A stretch of 64,000 bases of DNA from Magnimaribacter mokuoloeensis (GCA_041860225.1 CP151794.1:372001-436000); one strand, 5' to 3'. Counted from the first letter of the stretch, positions 53,677 to 63,523 are shown. Made by a program: numbers and translations. Notes: a model not told the origin generated them from the sequence alone.

Positions 53677-54242
53677 TGAGTAGAGCTAATATATTATCCC
53701 TCAGTGAAAACTTTAAAATAAATAAAGAACAACAACTTGTTATTCGTTTGCATGATCATGGACTACTTAGATTAATACCTCTTTCGGTTGAAGAAGGCTT
53801 ATTAAAGGTAACAAATAAGATTTTCTTTCATTCTTTGATTCATTCTTCAGCCTATAAAGAGATGTTTTTTGATCACTTTAGTCAAAAAAGTGAGGACAAG
53901 CATGGCCCTTTTTTGCTTGACTCGATCGAGGAAGAGAGTTTCATGAACATTAGTAATGAAACTTTGAGAGATACTGTAATTCAAGTAGTTAGTTCGCCTA
54001 AATGGTCTTGTCCCCCTATAACAAAGGCAAAGCTATCAGAGGTGAAAAAACTCATAGATTTCTTGGTAAATGAAGAATCAGAAAGTTATTTTCTTGAGAA
54101 ATGCTTCACATTTAATTCATCTTCACAGGAAGCGATGGTTTATGAGCATGAATGGTCACATAGTCTGACAAGTTATTATGAGTACGTTGTGAAAGATAAA
54201 ATTAATAGTAAAGTCTTCTTGCTCATATTAACTTATGAGTAA
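53676..54242 (+). CDS. Protein of unknown function (188 aa) in trpS operon
   Basis: The 188-residue protein begins MSRANILSLSENFKINKEQQ. I recognise no family. It is mostly alpha-beta mixed, with no signal peptide or membrane helix, and has a Trp-Ser-Cys-Pro segment (SPKWSCPP) and a C-terminal VFLLILTYE strand. Its ATG overlaps the trpS stop (TGATG) and its own stop overlaps the MFS gene by 8 bases, so it is translated with both. Confidence 0.75.
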   Translation: MSRANILSLSENFKINKEQQLVIRLHDHGLLRLIPLSVEEGLLKVTNKIFFHSLIHSSAYKEMFFDHFSQKSEDKHGPFLLDSIEEESFMNISNETLRDTVIQVVSSPKWSCPPITKAKLSEVKKLIDFLVNEESESYFLEKCFTFNSSSQEAMVYEHEWSHSLTSYYEYVVKDKINSKVFLLILTYE

Positions 54243-55485
54243 AACTCTAGAAAAATTACCTAATACTATCTGGATCCTTGCTGCAGGCCTTTTGTGCGTA
54301 GGTGCAGGCCAAACAATTGTTTTTATAACAATTCCTCCTATTGCTCGCGATTTAGGTTTAAATGAAATTCAGATTGGGTCTATATTTGCAACCTCCGCTG
54401 TTGCATGGATGATCTTAAGTCCAGTATGGGGATCTCTAAGTGATTCAATAGGTAGAAAAAAGATTGTTATTGTAGGCCTTCTAGGCTTTGCAATCTCTTT
54501 GGTGCTTTTTAGCCTTACTATTTCTCTTGGCCAAAAGGGACTTCTTACAGGTACTTTGTTGTTTGTTTTATTAGTTTCTGCAAGAGTGCTTAATGGAATT
54601 TTTGGAAGTGCAACTCGTCCATCCTCTGGAGGATGGGTAGCTGATATAAGTTCAATAAATTCCAGAAGTAGGGCCTTTGCTCGCCTAGATTCAGGATTTT
54701 CAATGGGTAGAATACTAGGACCAGCTCTAGCCGGAATATTATTATTGGTCTCTTATACAGCACCTTTCTTTTTCTTTGCTGCGGGTGCTTTCATAGTTAT
54801 TATTTTAGTTATTTTCCAGCAATCACCTCCTAAGATTTCATCTTCAAAAGAAGTTAAGAAATTATCGATGTTTGATTCAAGAGTTTGGCCTTTTTTAATT
54901 GTTTCTGCTGCATTTGGTATTTGTAATGCATCATTGTTTCAAACTTCTTCATTCTTTTTTCAAGATGTTATAACTCCATCTTCTGAAAACTATATAGCTT
55001 TAGCTAGCGTAGGGTTTATGCTCACTGGTCTTGGAGTTTTGAATGGCCAACTATTGATAGCAGATAGATTACAGACTTCTCCAGGATCTTTAATTAAACT
55101 TGGCGTGATATTCAACTGTTTGTCTTTGTTAGGTTATGCCTATAGTTCTTCTTTGGTTCAAGTCTATATCTGTCTTTTTTTCTTTGGTTTAGGCAACGGT
55201 ATGCTTGGTCCAGGAATATCTTCTTCACTATCTTTATCCGTTGGTAAAGATTATCAAGGAGTAGCGGGCGGTTTTTTAGGTATGGTTATTCCTATTGGTC
55301 ATGTAGCTTCTCCTTTCATTTCTATGCCTTTGTACACAATAAACCCTGTTTATCCTTATATTCTTGGCTCTTCTTTAATGTTTTTATGTACAGTGTTTAT
55401 TTTTACAAATCAACGACATAAATGGATTAGAGATAAGCACTATCGAGAAGATAGAAATTTAGAAGTATTTGAAAACTCCCAATAA
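54235..55485 (+). CDS. MFS transporter, multidrug-efflux-like
   Basis: The 416-residue protein has about 12 membrane helices. WGSLSDSIGRKKIVIVG is the MFS loop 2-3 motif, and LGPALAGILLLVSYTAPFFFFAAGAF resembles motif C of the drug:H+ antiporter (DHA) family. The substrate is unknown. It overlaps the preceding unknown gene by 8 bases. A promoter for the SDR gene may lie in the 60 bases that follow. Confidence 0.87.
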   Translation: MSKTLEKLPNTIWILAAGLLCVGAGQTIVFITIPPIARDLGLNEIQIGSIFATSAVAWMILSPVWGSLSDSIGRKKIVIVGLLGFAISLVLFSLTISLGQKGLLTGTLLFVLLVSARVLNGIFGSATRPSSGGWVADISSINSRSRAFARLDSGFSMGRILGPALAGILLLVSYTAPFFFFAAGAFIVIILVIFQQSPPKISSSKEVKKLSMFDSRVWPFLIVSAAFGICNASLFQTSSFFFQDVITPSSENYIALASVGFMLTGLGVLNGQLLIADRLQTSPGSLIKLGVIFNCLSLLGYAYSSSLVQVYICLFFFGLGNGMLGPGISSSLSLSVGKDYQGVAGGFLGMVIPIGHVASPFISMPLYTINPVYPYILGSSLMFLCTVFIFTNQRHKWIRDKHYREDRNLEVFENSQ

Positions 55486-55546
55486 TCCTTTTTAACGGTT
55501 ATTTACCAATATTTGTTATAGTAGAAGGATAAAACAAGGAGAGAAA

Positions 55547-56440
55547 ATGTTTAAAGAAGACTTACTTAAAGGGAAGAGAATATTAGTAACTGGCGGTGGT
55601 TCAGGTCTTGGTAAAGAAATGTCGAGATACTTCTTAAAATATGGTGCTGAAGTATTGATTTGCGGCAGGAGAGTTGGTGTTCTTGAAGAAACAGCTAAAG
55701 AACTGATGGATGAACAAGGCGGAACAGTTAAATGTTATGGCTTAGACATAAGGGGCGCCCAAGATGTTGACAATACAATCAATGAAATTTTTGAGGAAGC
55801 GCCTATTCATGGATTGGTAAATAACGCAGCTGGCAACTTTATCTCTAGAACACAAGACCTTTCTCATAGAGGATTTGATGCAATCGCAAGCATCGTTTTT
55901 CACGGAACCTTTTACGTAACCCACTCTGTAGGAAAAAGATGGCTTGAGCTTGGAATGGGAGGGAATATCATATCTATCTTAGCAACCTGGGTATGGACTG
56001 GATCAGCCTTTACAGTTCCTTCTGCTATGTCAAAAAGTGGTATCCATGCCATGACTCAATCACTAGCAACAGAATGGGGAAAAACCGGAATAAGAATCAA
56101 TGCTATTGCACCAGGACCTTTTCCTACAGAAGGTGCTTGGGCAAGACTTTCTCCAGGACAAGATCCAAATGAAGCTGCATCAGATTCTAGTGGCACTTAT
56201 AGTCAAAATCCAATGGGAAGAGTAGGTGAGATGGAAGAACTCGGTAATTTAGCAACATTTTTAATGGCTGATGGATGTAATTATCTTAATGGACAGACAA
56301 TTGCTATAGATGGAGCTGAGTACCTGACAGGTGGAACTTTTTACCGTGCCCTAGCGTCTATGAAAGATGAAGATTGGGCTGCAATTAGAGATACTATTAA
56401 ATCAACAAACGAAAAAGACAAGGCTAAAAGGTCTGTCTAA
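55547..56440 (+). CDS. SDR family 2,4-dienoyl-CoA reductase-like protein
   Basis: The 297-residue protein has TGGGSGLGKEMSRYF (NADP binding) and NNAAGNF. The usual Tyr-x3-Lys is replaced by VPSAMSKSGIHAMTQSLATEWG, the Ser-x3-Lys arrangement of 2,4-dienoyl-CoA reductases. INAIAPGPFPTEGAWARL supports that group. It would reduce dienoyl-CoA in unsaturated fatty acid oxidation. An AAGGAG site precedes the ATG, and an aldehyde dehydrogenase gene follows after 21 bases. Confidence 0.85.
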   Translation: MFKEDLLKGKRILVTGGGSGLGKEMSRYFLKYGAEVLICGRRVGVLEETAKELMDEQGGTVKCYGLDIRGAQDVDNTINEIFEEAPIHGLVNNAAGNFISRTQDLSHRGFDAIASIVFHGTFYVTHSVGKRWLELGMGGNIISILATWVWTGSAFTVPSAMSKSGIHAMTQSLATEWGKTGIRINAIAPGPFPTEGAWARLSPGQDPNEAASDSSGTYSQNPMGRVGEMEELGNLATFLMADGCNYLNGQTIAIDGAEYLTGGTFYRALASMKDEDWAAIRDTIKSTNEKDKAKRSV

Positions 56441-56461
56441 TTCACAAATAGGGGAATAAAT

Positions 56462-57898
56462 ATGAGTGACGAAACTATACAAGAAATGCACCGAGTCTTA
56501 GAAATGCAAAAGGCTCTTAATATTAGTGAAGGTGCACCAGATATAAAACTTAGAAAAGATCGACTTGATAGAGTGATAGCCATGGTTAATAAATATCAAG
56601 ATCAAATAGTGCAGTCTGTTAATGATGATTTTGGTAATAGAGATCCAGTCATGTCAGCAGTTACCGAGGTGGCATCAGTAATTGGACCCATGGAGCACGC
56701 AAAAAAGAACCTCAAGAACTGGATGAAAACTGAAAAGAGAAAAGCTGCTATTGCTCCTCTTGGTTCCGCATTGTCTCTCCTTGGAGCAAAAGCAGAGGTT
56801 AAATATCAACCTAAGGGTGTAGTGGGTGCTATAAGTCCATGGAATTTTCCTGTAAATCTTGCTTTGGCTCCATTGGCAGGGATTATTGCAGCTGGCAACA
56901 GAGTAATGCATAAACCTTCTGAGTTAACACCAGCCACTTCTGATGTTTTAAAAACAATGATAGAGGAATATTTTGATGAAGGTGAAATGGCAGTTTTTGT
57001 AGGTGGACCTGAAGTAGGTGCTGCCTTTAGCGGACTTCCATTCGATCATTTGATGTATACGGGCAGCACTGCAATAGCCAAACATGTTATGAAAGCTGCA
57101 TCAGAAAACCTAGTTCCTTTAACTTTAGAGTTGGGAGGTAAGTCCCCAGTTGTTGTAGGTAAGAGTGCCAAGATGCAAGATGTTGCTCAAAGAGTTATGC
57201 AGGGCAAAACAATGAATGCCGGGCAAATATGTCTAGCCCCTGATTATGCTTTGGTACCGGAAGAAAAAGTCGATGATTTTGTAAAAGCTAGTGTTGAAGT
57301 TACTTCTGAAATGTATCCTGAAATGAAAGATAATGATGACTTTACTTCTATTGTTAATCAAAAACATTACGATAGGATTCAAGGACTACTTGAAGATGCA
57401 AAAGAGAAGGGTGCAGATATAGTAGAGATCAATCCTTCTAATGAAGATTTTTCTCAACAGCCTCACCATAAAATTCCTCCAACTATCCTGTTAAACCCTT
57501 CAGAAGATATGAAGATAATGCAAGAAGAAATATTTGGACCAGTTTTACCTGTTAAAACGTATAAGGACGTCTCCGAACCTGTTGAATATATTAATAGTAA
57601 AGATAGGCCTCTGGGTCTCTATTACTTTGGCGAAGATAATACAGAAAAAGACTATGTCTTAGATAACACAACTTCTGGGGGTGTTACGGTAAACGATGTT
57701 ATCTCTCACATCCAAATGGAGGATCTTCCTTTTGGTGGTGTTGGTCCAAGCGGCATGGGTTCTTATCACGGATATGATGGATTTAAAGAATTTAGTCATG
57801 CAAAAGCCGTGTATAAGCAAACTAAATTTAACCTTATGAAACTAGCAGGACTGGTTCCTCCGTACAAGAAAAAGGAAGAAAAAACTAATACTGCATAA
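56462..57898 (+). CDS. Coniferyl-aldehyde-dehydrogenase-like aldehyde dehydrogenase
   Basis: The 478-residue protein has the ALDH core: PWNFPVNLALAPLAGIIAAGN, LTLELGGKSPVVV (catalytic Glu), and NAGQICLAPDYAL (catalytic Cys). EEIFGPVLPVKTY and LPFGGVGPSGMGSYHGYDGF complete the family pattern. The HxMHKPSELTPATS region and length suit the coniferyl aldehyde dehydrogenase (CALDH) group. The true aldehyde may be a lipid-derived one, given its SDR neighbour. Confidence 0.88.
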   Translation: MSDETIQEMHRVLEMQKALNISEGAPDIKLRKDRLDRVIAMVNKYQDQIVQSVNDDFGNRDPVMSAVTEVASVIGPMEHAKKNLKNWMKTEKRKAAIAPLGSALSLLGAKAEVKYQPKGVVGAISPWNFPVNLALAPLAGIIAAGNRVMHKPSELTPATSDVLKTMIEEYFDEGEMAVFVGGPEVGAAFSGLPFDHLMYTGSTAIAKHVMKAASENLVPLTLELGGKSPVVVGKSAKMQDVAQRVMQGKTMNAGQICLAPDYALVPEEKVDDFVKASVEVTSEMYPEMKDNDDFTSIVNQKHYDRIQGLLEDAKEKGADIVEINPSNEDFSQQPHHKIPPTILLNPSEDMKIMQEEIFGPVLPVKTYKDVSEPVEYINSKDRPLGLYYFGEDNTEKDYVLDNTTSGGVTVNDVISHIQMEDLPFGGVGPSGMGSYHGYDGFKEFSHAKAVYKQTKFNLMKLAGLVPPYKKKEEKTNTA

Positions 57899-57927
57899 AA
57901 AGTAGTAAAAGTTGATATAGGATTCTT

Positions 57928-59172
57928 GTGAAAAATATATCTCTTTTTTTGGCCTTAAAGTATTTCCGTTCCAGGGGCAAGGGATTCATGTCCTTCCATT
58001 CTGGAATGGCAATACTTGGAATATCAATAGGTATAACCGTTCTTATACTGGTTACATCTGTGATGAATGGATTTCAGAGGGAATTAAAAGAAAGAGTACT
58101 TGAGACTATCCCTCACGCGTCTATTTTAGGTGATATTAAGTTAACTGAATTTTCAGTTCTTGAAAAAACACTTTACGAAAATAAAAAAGTACAAGGTGCT
58201 GCACCGTATATTGAAACACAAGGCTTATTAAGTTCCGGAGCTTTTTTAAAAGGCGTTTATTTTTATGGAGTAATGCCCGAATATGAGAAAAAAGTTTCAA
58301 TAGTCCATGATCATATTTTAACTGGATCATTCAATAGTCTTGAAGAAGAGGGTTATAACCTTGTTATTGGAGATATATTGGCTTATCAGCTAGGTCTAAA
58401 TATAGGAGACTATGTAAATGTCTTAGTTCCAGACACTGGTTTAGGGATAGCAGGTATTTTTCCAAGAACAAAGAAATTTAAAGTTACAGGTATTTTTAGT
58501 ATCGGGGCACCTGAAGTAGATCAAAGTTTTGCATATATGAGCATAAGAAATGCATCAAAACTTTTACGAACAAATGAATTTATTAATGGAATAAGGATTA
58601 AGTACGAAGATCTATTCATCTCAAATTATCAAGTTAGAGAGGATGCTTCTAGACTCAGAGAAATAAATAAAAAGACTGTAACAACCACTACATGGCAACA
58701 AAACTATGGAACCCTTTATCAGGCGGTAGAGAATGAAAGATTTTTGGTGGCATTTATGCTGTTTATGCTAGTTATTCTTTCTGCGTACAACTTAATGTCC
58801 ATGCTTGTTATGACAGTAAATGAAAAAAAAGCTCAAATTGCAATTCTTATGACCATGGGTGCAACTTCAAATGTTGTAAGAAATACTTTTTTATCTTTCG
58901 GATCTTTAGTGGGATTACTAGGTATTTTTATAGGCTCCATAACTGGTCTTATACTCTCTATCAATTTTGGTTCTATTATCGGATTTATAGAGAATCTATT
59001 TAATGTTCAGTTCCTACAAGTCTATTTTATAAATTATTTCCCCATTGATATAAGATTTGAGTGGGTATCTACAATATGCCTAGTCTCTTTTGTCTGTTGC
59101 CTTTTATTTACAATCTATCCTTCTAAGCTTGCGTCTAAAGTAGATCCTGTTGAGGTTCTAAAGTATGAGTGA
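57928..59172 (+). CDS. lolC: Lipoprotein-releasing ABC transporter permease (LolC/LolE/LolF type)
   Basis: The 414-residue protein has an N-terminal helix, a large periplasmic domain (about residues 45-260), and three C-terminal helices, the FtsX/LolCE layout. LALKYFRSRGKGFMSFHSGM and VMNGFQRELKERVLETIPHA are LolC/E signatures. It starts with GTG. Only one permease gene sits beside lolD, where E. coli has two, so it may form a homodimer as LolF does. It overlaps lolD by 8 bases. Confidence 0.9.
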   Translation: MKNISLFLALKYFRSRGKGFMSFHSGMAILGISIGITVLILVTSVMNGFQRELKERVLETIPHASILGDIKLTEFSVLEKTLYENKKVQGAAPYIETQGLLSSGAFLKGVYFYGVMPEYEKKVSIVHDHILTGSFNSLEEEGYNLVIGDILAYQLGLNIGDYVNVLVPDTGLGIAGIFPRTKKFKVTGIFSIGAPEVDQSFAYMSIRNASKLLRTNEFINGIRIKYEDLFISNYQVREDASRLREINKKTVTTTTWQQNYGTLYQAVENERFLVAFMLFMLVILSAYNLMSMLVMTVNEKKAQIAILMTMGATSNVVRNTFLSFGSLVGLLGIFIGSITGLILSINFGSIIGFIENLFNVQFLQVYFINYFPIDIRFEWVSTICLVSFVCCLLFTIYPSKLASKVDPVEVLKYE

Positions 59173-59824
59173 ATCAATAATTACTCTTCAGAATATTTCC
59201 AAATCCTTTGGACAAAATAGTTCGTCCATCAAGGTTTTAGAAGACCTTTCTTTAGATTTGAAGAAAGGAGAAAGCCTAGCTCTTGTGGGAGCTTCAGGTT
59301 CAGGTAAATCAACTCTTTTGCACGTCATTTGTGGTTTAGAGAAACCAAACAAAGGAAATGTTTATATTAAGGGAGTGAATATTACTGACCTTAGTGCAGA
59401 CGAAAGATCATTATTTAGAGGTAAAGAGGTGGGTTTTGTATATCAATTTCATCATTTACTTCCTGATTTAACTGCATTAGAGAATATTGCTCTGCCAGCT
59501 ATGCTTTCAGGTATTGGAAAAGAAGAAGCTTTTGAGATAGCTGCCTCTTTATTAGAACAGGTAAATTTAAATGATAAAAAAGAAAATAGACCTAATGAAT
59601 TATCAGGTGGAGAAAGACAAAGAGTGGCGATAGCTAGAGCAATGTCCAACAACCCTTCATGCTTAATTATGGATGAACCAACTGGTAATCTAGATAAGAA
59701 AAATGTAGAAAATTTTATGAATCTTCTTATGGATATGGTCTCAACTAGAGAAATTGCTTTGATAATTGCAACTCATGACAACAATGTCTCTAGTCGACTG
59801 GATAAATTATTAAACTTAGAATAG
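59165..59824 (+). CDS. lolD: Lipoprotein-releasing system ATP-binding protein LolD
   Basis: The 219-residue ABC ATPase has Walker A GASGSGKST, signature LSGGERQRVAIARA and Walker B CLIMDEPTGNLD. YQFHHLLPDLTALENIALP is typical of LolD. It powers release of mature lipoproteins to LolA. It follows the permease with an 8-base overlap and lies 7 bases before the MsbA-LpxK gene. Confidence 0.95.
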   Translation: MSESIITLQNISKSFGQNSSSIKVLEDLSLDLKKGESLALVGASGSGKSTLLHVICGLEKPNKGNVYIKGVNITDLSADERSLFRGKEVGFVYQFHHLLPDLTALENIALPAMLSGIGKEEAFEIAASLLEQVNLNDKKENRPNELSGGERQRVAIARAMSNNPSCLIMDEPTGNLDKKNVENFMNLLMDMVSTREIALIIATHDNNVSSRLDKLLNLE

Positions 59825-59831
59825 ATTCACT

Positions 59832-62645
59832 ATGGATAAAATGAAAACAGAATTATCCAGTATAAAGCTATATGCAAGGTTACTTACCTATGTTTTGCCT
59901 TATATTCCTTTGTTCTTATTAAGCATCTTAGGATTTGCTGTTTATTCAGGTTCTCAAGTCGCAGCCACAGAGTGGTTAAAAAGGGTAATTGATTATGTAA
60001 ATAGTCCTGAAGGAGACTTAAGACTAGTATTGCCTTTAGCTTTAATAGCAATTGCCTTTATACGAGGTATAGGCTTTTTTGTAGGAAATTATTTACTTTC
60101 TTCAATTTCTAATCGACTGGTACATAATTTACGTACTGAATTATTTGAAAAACTAACCGTACTACCGAGTTCTTTTTACGATGATCATAACTCGGGGCAT
60201 TTAATTTCAAGAATTACTTTTAATGTAATGCAGGTAACAGGAGCCGCTACCAATGCATTAAAGATACTCATTAGAGAAGGTCTTTTGGTCATAGGACTTA
60301 TTTCTTATCTTATGTTCTTAAATTGGAAGCTTGCTCTATTCTTATTCATTGCCGCTCCTTTCATTGCATTGATAGTTGGAATCGCAGCAAAAAGATTGAG
60401 GAAGATTAGTGGAAAGATTCAAACTGCCATGGGCGACGTTACACATGTTGCATCTGAAACTATCAATGGCTACGAGGAAGTGAAATCTTTTGGTGGAGAA
60501 GAGTATGAAATTCAGAGATTTAATCGAGCTAGCGACAACAATAGGAAACAAAATTTAAAATTAGAGGCAACTAACTCAATAGCTTCACCTTTAGTCCAGA
60601 TTTTTGTTTCAGCTGCTTTGGCCTTAATCACTTGGCTTGCTTTAGATGCTTCGGTTGTTTCCGAAATGACCCCAGGAACTTTTATTGCTTTTTTTAGTGC
60701 TGCTGGGATGTTAGCTAAACCTGTAAGACAGTTATCTGAAATTAATAGTCAGATACAAAAGGGCTTAGCAGCAGCAGAGGACATCTTTAGTCAGTTAGAC
60801 GAAGAAGCTGAAGAAAATGAAGGTACCTACAAGTCAGATCAAATAGAGGGAGAAATTGAATTTAATGATGTTTCATTTTCTTATCGCAACTCTAACCAAA
60901 ATATACTTAACAAAATCAATCTTCAAATAAGCAAAGGAGAATCAGTAGCATTCGTAGGAAAATCTGGTGCTGGTAAGACAACCCTTATGAGTTTATTGCC
61001 AAGGTTTTATGATGGCTTTGAAGGAGAAATCAAAATTGATGGAGTTTTATTAAGTGAATTTGATATTAAGAATCTAAGATCCCACATCGCCTTAGTCAGT
61101 CAAAACATTACTTTATTCAATGACACCATAGCTAATAATATAAATTACGGCTCAGAAGAGAGGGATCTTGAGCAGATTAAAGATGCAGCTAAAAAGGCAA
61201 ATGCTCACGAATTCATTGAAGCACTTCCTGACGGTTATGACACCATCGCAGGAGACGATGGAGTACTTCTATCTGGTGGTCAAAGGCAGAGAATAGCAAT
61301 TGCTAGAGCGATACTAAAAGATGCCCCAATTCTTATTTTAGATGAAGCTACATCGGCTTTAGATTCTGAATCAGAAAATTATATACAAGATGCATTGCAA
61401 GAATTAACAAAGAATAGAACTACGCTCGTAATAGCTCATAGATTATCAACTATAGAAAGTTCGGACAAAATTGTGGTGCTAGAGTCAGGAAATATAGTAG
61501 AAATGGGGAGTCATCAAAATTTAATCTCTAATGATGGTCATTATGCAGAATTACATAAAAATCAGTTTAAAGATGACCCTTCTGAATTAAAGGAAAAATC
61601 TTTACCTATAGAATATTTAGAAGAAGATCTGAATGACTTATCATCAGTAAGCTTTATTGAACAAAGCTGGTATCAAAAGAAATTATGGCTATGGCTACTT
61701 TGGCCCCTATCATTATTAACTAAATTTGCTGCTAAACGCAGAAGAGACAAATTTATCAATCAACCCCAGTTATCTTGGAAGCCCGATGTACCTGTGATTG
61801 TGGTTGGTAATATTGTTGTTGGCGGAACTGGAAAAACCCCGATGGTAATTTGGTTAGCTAAAACTCTAGAGAGGAAAGGTTTTAAACCAGGAATAGTGAG
61901 TAGAGGGTATGGTGGCTCTTCGCCACGCAAACCTAAGATTGTCGATGACGCAACGCCCGTTAAAATTAGTGGTGATGAACCGCTTATTATTTACAAGAAC
62001 ACTTTAAGACCAGTGTGTATATCTTCAAATCGAACCTCAGCAATAAGTAAGTTACTTGAAGAAACCGATACAAACATCATCATAAGTGATGATGGTCTTC
62101 AGCATTATAAGATGGATAGAGACATTGAGATTGCAATTTTTGATGGAAATCGAGGTATAGGAAATGGACTTTGTTTGCCAGCCGGACCTTTAAGAGAGCC
62201 CTTAGAAAGAGTAGAAAATGTAGATTTCGTTATTAACTCCTCGAAAATACTAGACCTGCAAACCAAGCATAAAAATTACCTAATGAATTATCACCCTATA
62301 GAGTGGGCACGGATTTCAGATAACAAAAGATTTAAGGCTGATTCCTGGCCTTTATCAAAGAATGTCCATGCAGTGGCTGGAATTGGGAATCCTGCTAAGT
62401 TTTACAAAACCTTGTCTAGCTTAGGTCTCAACCCAATACATCATAGTTTTCCAGATCACTATCAGTTTTCCGAAGAAGATTTAGACTTTGGCGACTCTTT
62501 ACCTGTCATAATGACAGAAAAAGATGCAGTTAGATGTTTAGAGATGAAAAATAAAAATCTTTGGTATCTATCTATAGAAGCTAAATTTGAAGATGAAAAT
62601 TTGGCTGACGAAATTTTAACTAAACTATCTAAAATTAATGAATAA
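59832..62645 (+). CDS. msbA-lpxK: MsbA-LpxK fusion: lipid A flippase joined to tetraacyldisaccharide 4'-kinase
   Basis: One uninterrupted 937-residue frame. Residues 1-580 are a full MsbA half-transporter: six membrane helices, Walker A GKSGAGKTT near 375, LSGGQRQRIAIARAIL near 480, Walker B ILILDEATSALD near 500, ending LHKNQF like E. coli MsbA. An acidic linker (about 581-610) follows. Residues about 611-937 are a full LpxK: membrane helix LWLWLLWPLSLL near 618, Walker A VVGGTGKTP near 661-667, VSRGYGG, DDGLQHY, PAGPLREP and VIMTEKDAVRC. No stop or ATG occurs at the junction. MsbA flips lipid A-core; LpxK phosphorylates the disaccharide on the cytoplasmic face. The genes are adjacent and separate in E. 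coli. Confidence 0.93.
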   Translation: MDKMKTELSSIKLYARLLTYVLPYIPLFLLSILGFAVYSGSQVAATEWLKRVIDYVNSPEGDLRLVLPLALIAIAFIRGIGFFVGNYLLSSISNRLVHNLRTELFEKLTVLPSSFYDDHNSGHLISRITFNVMQVTGAATNALKILIREGLLVIGLISYLMFLNWKLALFLFIAAPFIALIVGIAAKRLRKISGKIQTAMGDVTHVASETINGYEEVKSFGGEEYEIQRFNRASDNNRKQNLKLEATNSIASPLVQIFVSAALALITWLALDASVVSEMTPGTFIAFFSAAGMLAKPVRQLSEINSQIQKGLAAAEDIFSQLDEEAEENEGTYKSDQIEGEIEFNDVSFSYRNSNQNILNKINLQISKGESVAFVGKSGAGKTTLMSLLPRFYDGFEGEIKIDGVLLSEFDIKNLRSHIALVSQNITLFNDTIANNINYGSEERDLEQIKDAAKKANAHEFIEALPDGYDTIAGDDGVLLSGGQRQRIAIARAILKDAPILILDEATSALDSESENYIQDALQELTKNRTTLVIAHRLSTIESSDKIVVLESGNIVEMGSHQNLISNDGHYAELHKNQFKDDPSELKEKSLPIEYLEEDLNDLSSVSFIEQSWYQKKLWLWLLWPLSLLTKFAAKRRRDKFINQPQLSWKPDVPVIVVGNIVVGGTGKTPMVIWLAKTLERKGFKPGIVSRGYGGSSPRKPKIVDDATPVKISGDEPLIIYKNTLRPVCISSNRTSAISKLLEETDTNIIISDDGLQHYKMDRDIEIAIFDGNRGIGNGLCLPAGPLREPLERVENVDFVINSSKILDLQTKHKNYLMNYHPIEWARISDNKRFKADSWPLSKNVHAVAGIGNPAKFYKTLSSLGLNPIHHSFPDHYQFSEEDLDFGDSLPVIMTEKDAVRCLEMKNKNLWYLSIEAKFEDENLADEILTKLSKINE

Positions 62646-62814
62646 ACTAGATAAGAAATTACTTGATATTTTAGTGTGTCCAGTCTCTAAGGGACCTTTA
62701 GAACAAATTGGAGATGAGCTTATCTGCAAGGAAAGCAATCTTGCTTATCCCATCAAAGATGGGATTCCTGTAATGTTACCTGACGAGGCAAGAAAGCTCT
62801 CTGATGAAGTTTAG
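62638..62814 (+). CDS. Trm112 family protein (YcaR-like)
   Basis: The 58-residue protein reads LDILVCPVSKGPLEQ, then LICKESNLAYPIKDGIPVML, the Trm112/UPF0434 pattern with a zinc-binding-type first Cys pair reduced to single cysteines. In E. coli the equivalent ycaR lies between lpxK and kdsB. It overlaps the fusion gene by 8 bases and kdsB by 11 bases. The family helps methyltransferases fold; the bacterial role is unsettled. Confidence 0.9.
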   Translation: MNKLDKKLLDILVCPVSKGPLEQIGDELICKESNLAYPIKDGIPVMLPDEARKLSDEV

Positions 62815-63523
62815 AGTTATTATACCTGCACGGCTCGGATCAACTAGATTGCCTAATAAGCCTTTAAAAGAAATTGAAGGCAAGACTCTTATTCAAAGGG
62901 TAGTAGAGCAGGCAAAAAAAAGTAATGCTGAGTCTGTTCACGTGGCAACTGATTCCAAAGAAATAGAAAATCACTGTAAACAGCTCGATGTTGAGTCTTT
63001 ACTGACAAACAGTAATCATCAAACAGGGTCCGATAGATTAGCCGAATCTTGTAATATATTGGAATTAAATGATGATGAGTTGGTAATAAATGTGCAAGGA
63101 GATGAGCCTTTTATAGATCCAAATGATATAGATAATTTAGCTAATTTAGCTTACTTAAAACAATCCAATATGGTCACTTTATTCTCTAAATTAACCAAGC
63201 AAGAAATTCTAGATCATAACGTAGTTAAAATATGGATTGACTTAGATGATCTAGTAAATGACTTCTCTAGAGATATTAATCATTTAGACCCCAAACATGC
63301 CAAAAAACATTTAGGTATTTACGGCTACACAGTTCATTTCTTGAGGTCTTTCGTAAGTTGGAAACAAAGCAAAAACGAAATAGAAAGAAATTTGGAGCAG
63401 ATGCGTGCAATGGATAACGGCGAAAAGATTTATGCCTTAGAATCTTGCGGTAAATTCCATCTTGGGGTTGATACAGAGGCAGATCTTCAAGAGGCAAGAC
63501 GATTAGCTAAATTGATTGGATGA
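62804..63523 (+). CDS. kdsB: 3-deoxy-manno-octulosonate cytidylyltransferase
   Basis: The 239-residue protein begins with IIPARLGSTRLPNKPLKEIE, the nucleotide-binding loop. HVATDSKEIENHC, TGSDRLAESC, VINVQGDEPFI and HLGIYGYTVHFLRSF are KdsB signatures. It activates Kdo as CMP-Kdo for lipid A core synthesis. It overlaps Trm112 upstream and murB by 4 bases (ATGA). Confidence 0.96.
   Translation: MKFRVIIPARLGSTRLPNKPLKEIEGKTLIQRVVEQAKKSNAESVHVATDSKEIENHCKQLDVESLLTNSNHQTGSDRLAESCNILELNDDELVINVQGDEPFIDPNDIDNLANLAYLKQSNMVTLFSKLTKQEILDHNVVKIWIDLDDLVNDFSRDINHLDPKHAKKHLGIYGYTVHFLRSFVSWKQSKNEIERNLEQMRAMDNGEKIYALESCGKFHLGVDTEADLQEARRLAKLIG

Noticed and set aside
59832..62645. MsbA-LpxK fusion as an assembly or frameshift artefact
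   Set aside because: Both halves are complete and the linker is in frame without oddities. A single error would have to remove a stop exactly here. Not ruled out, but not favoured.
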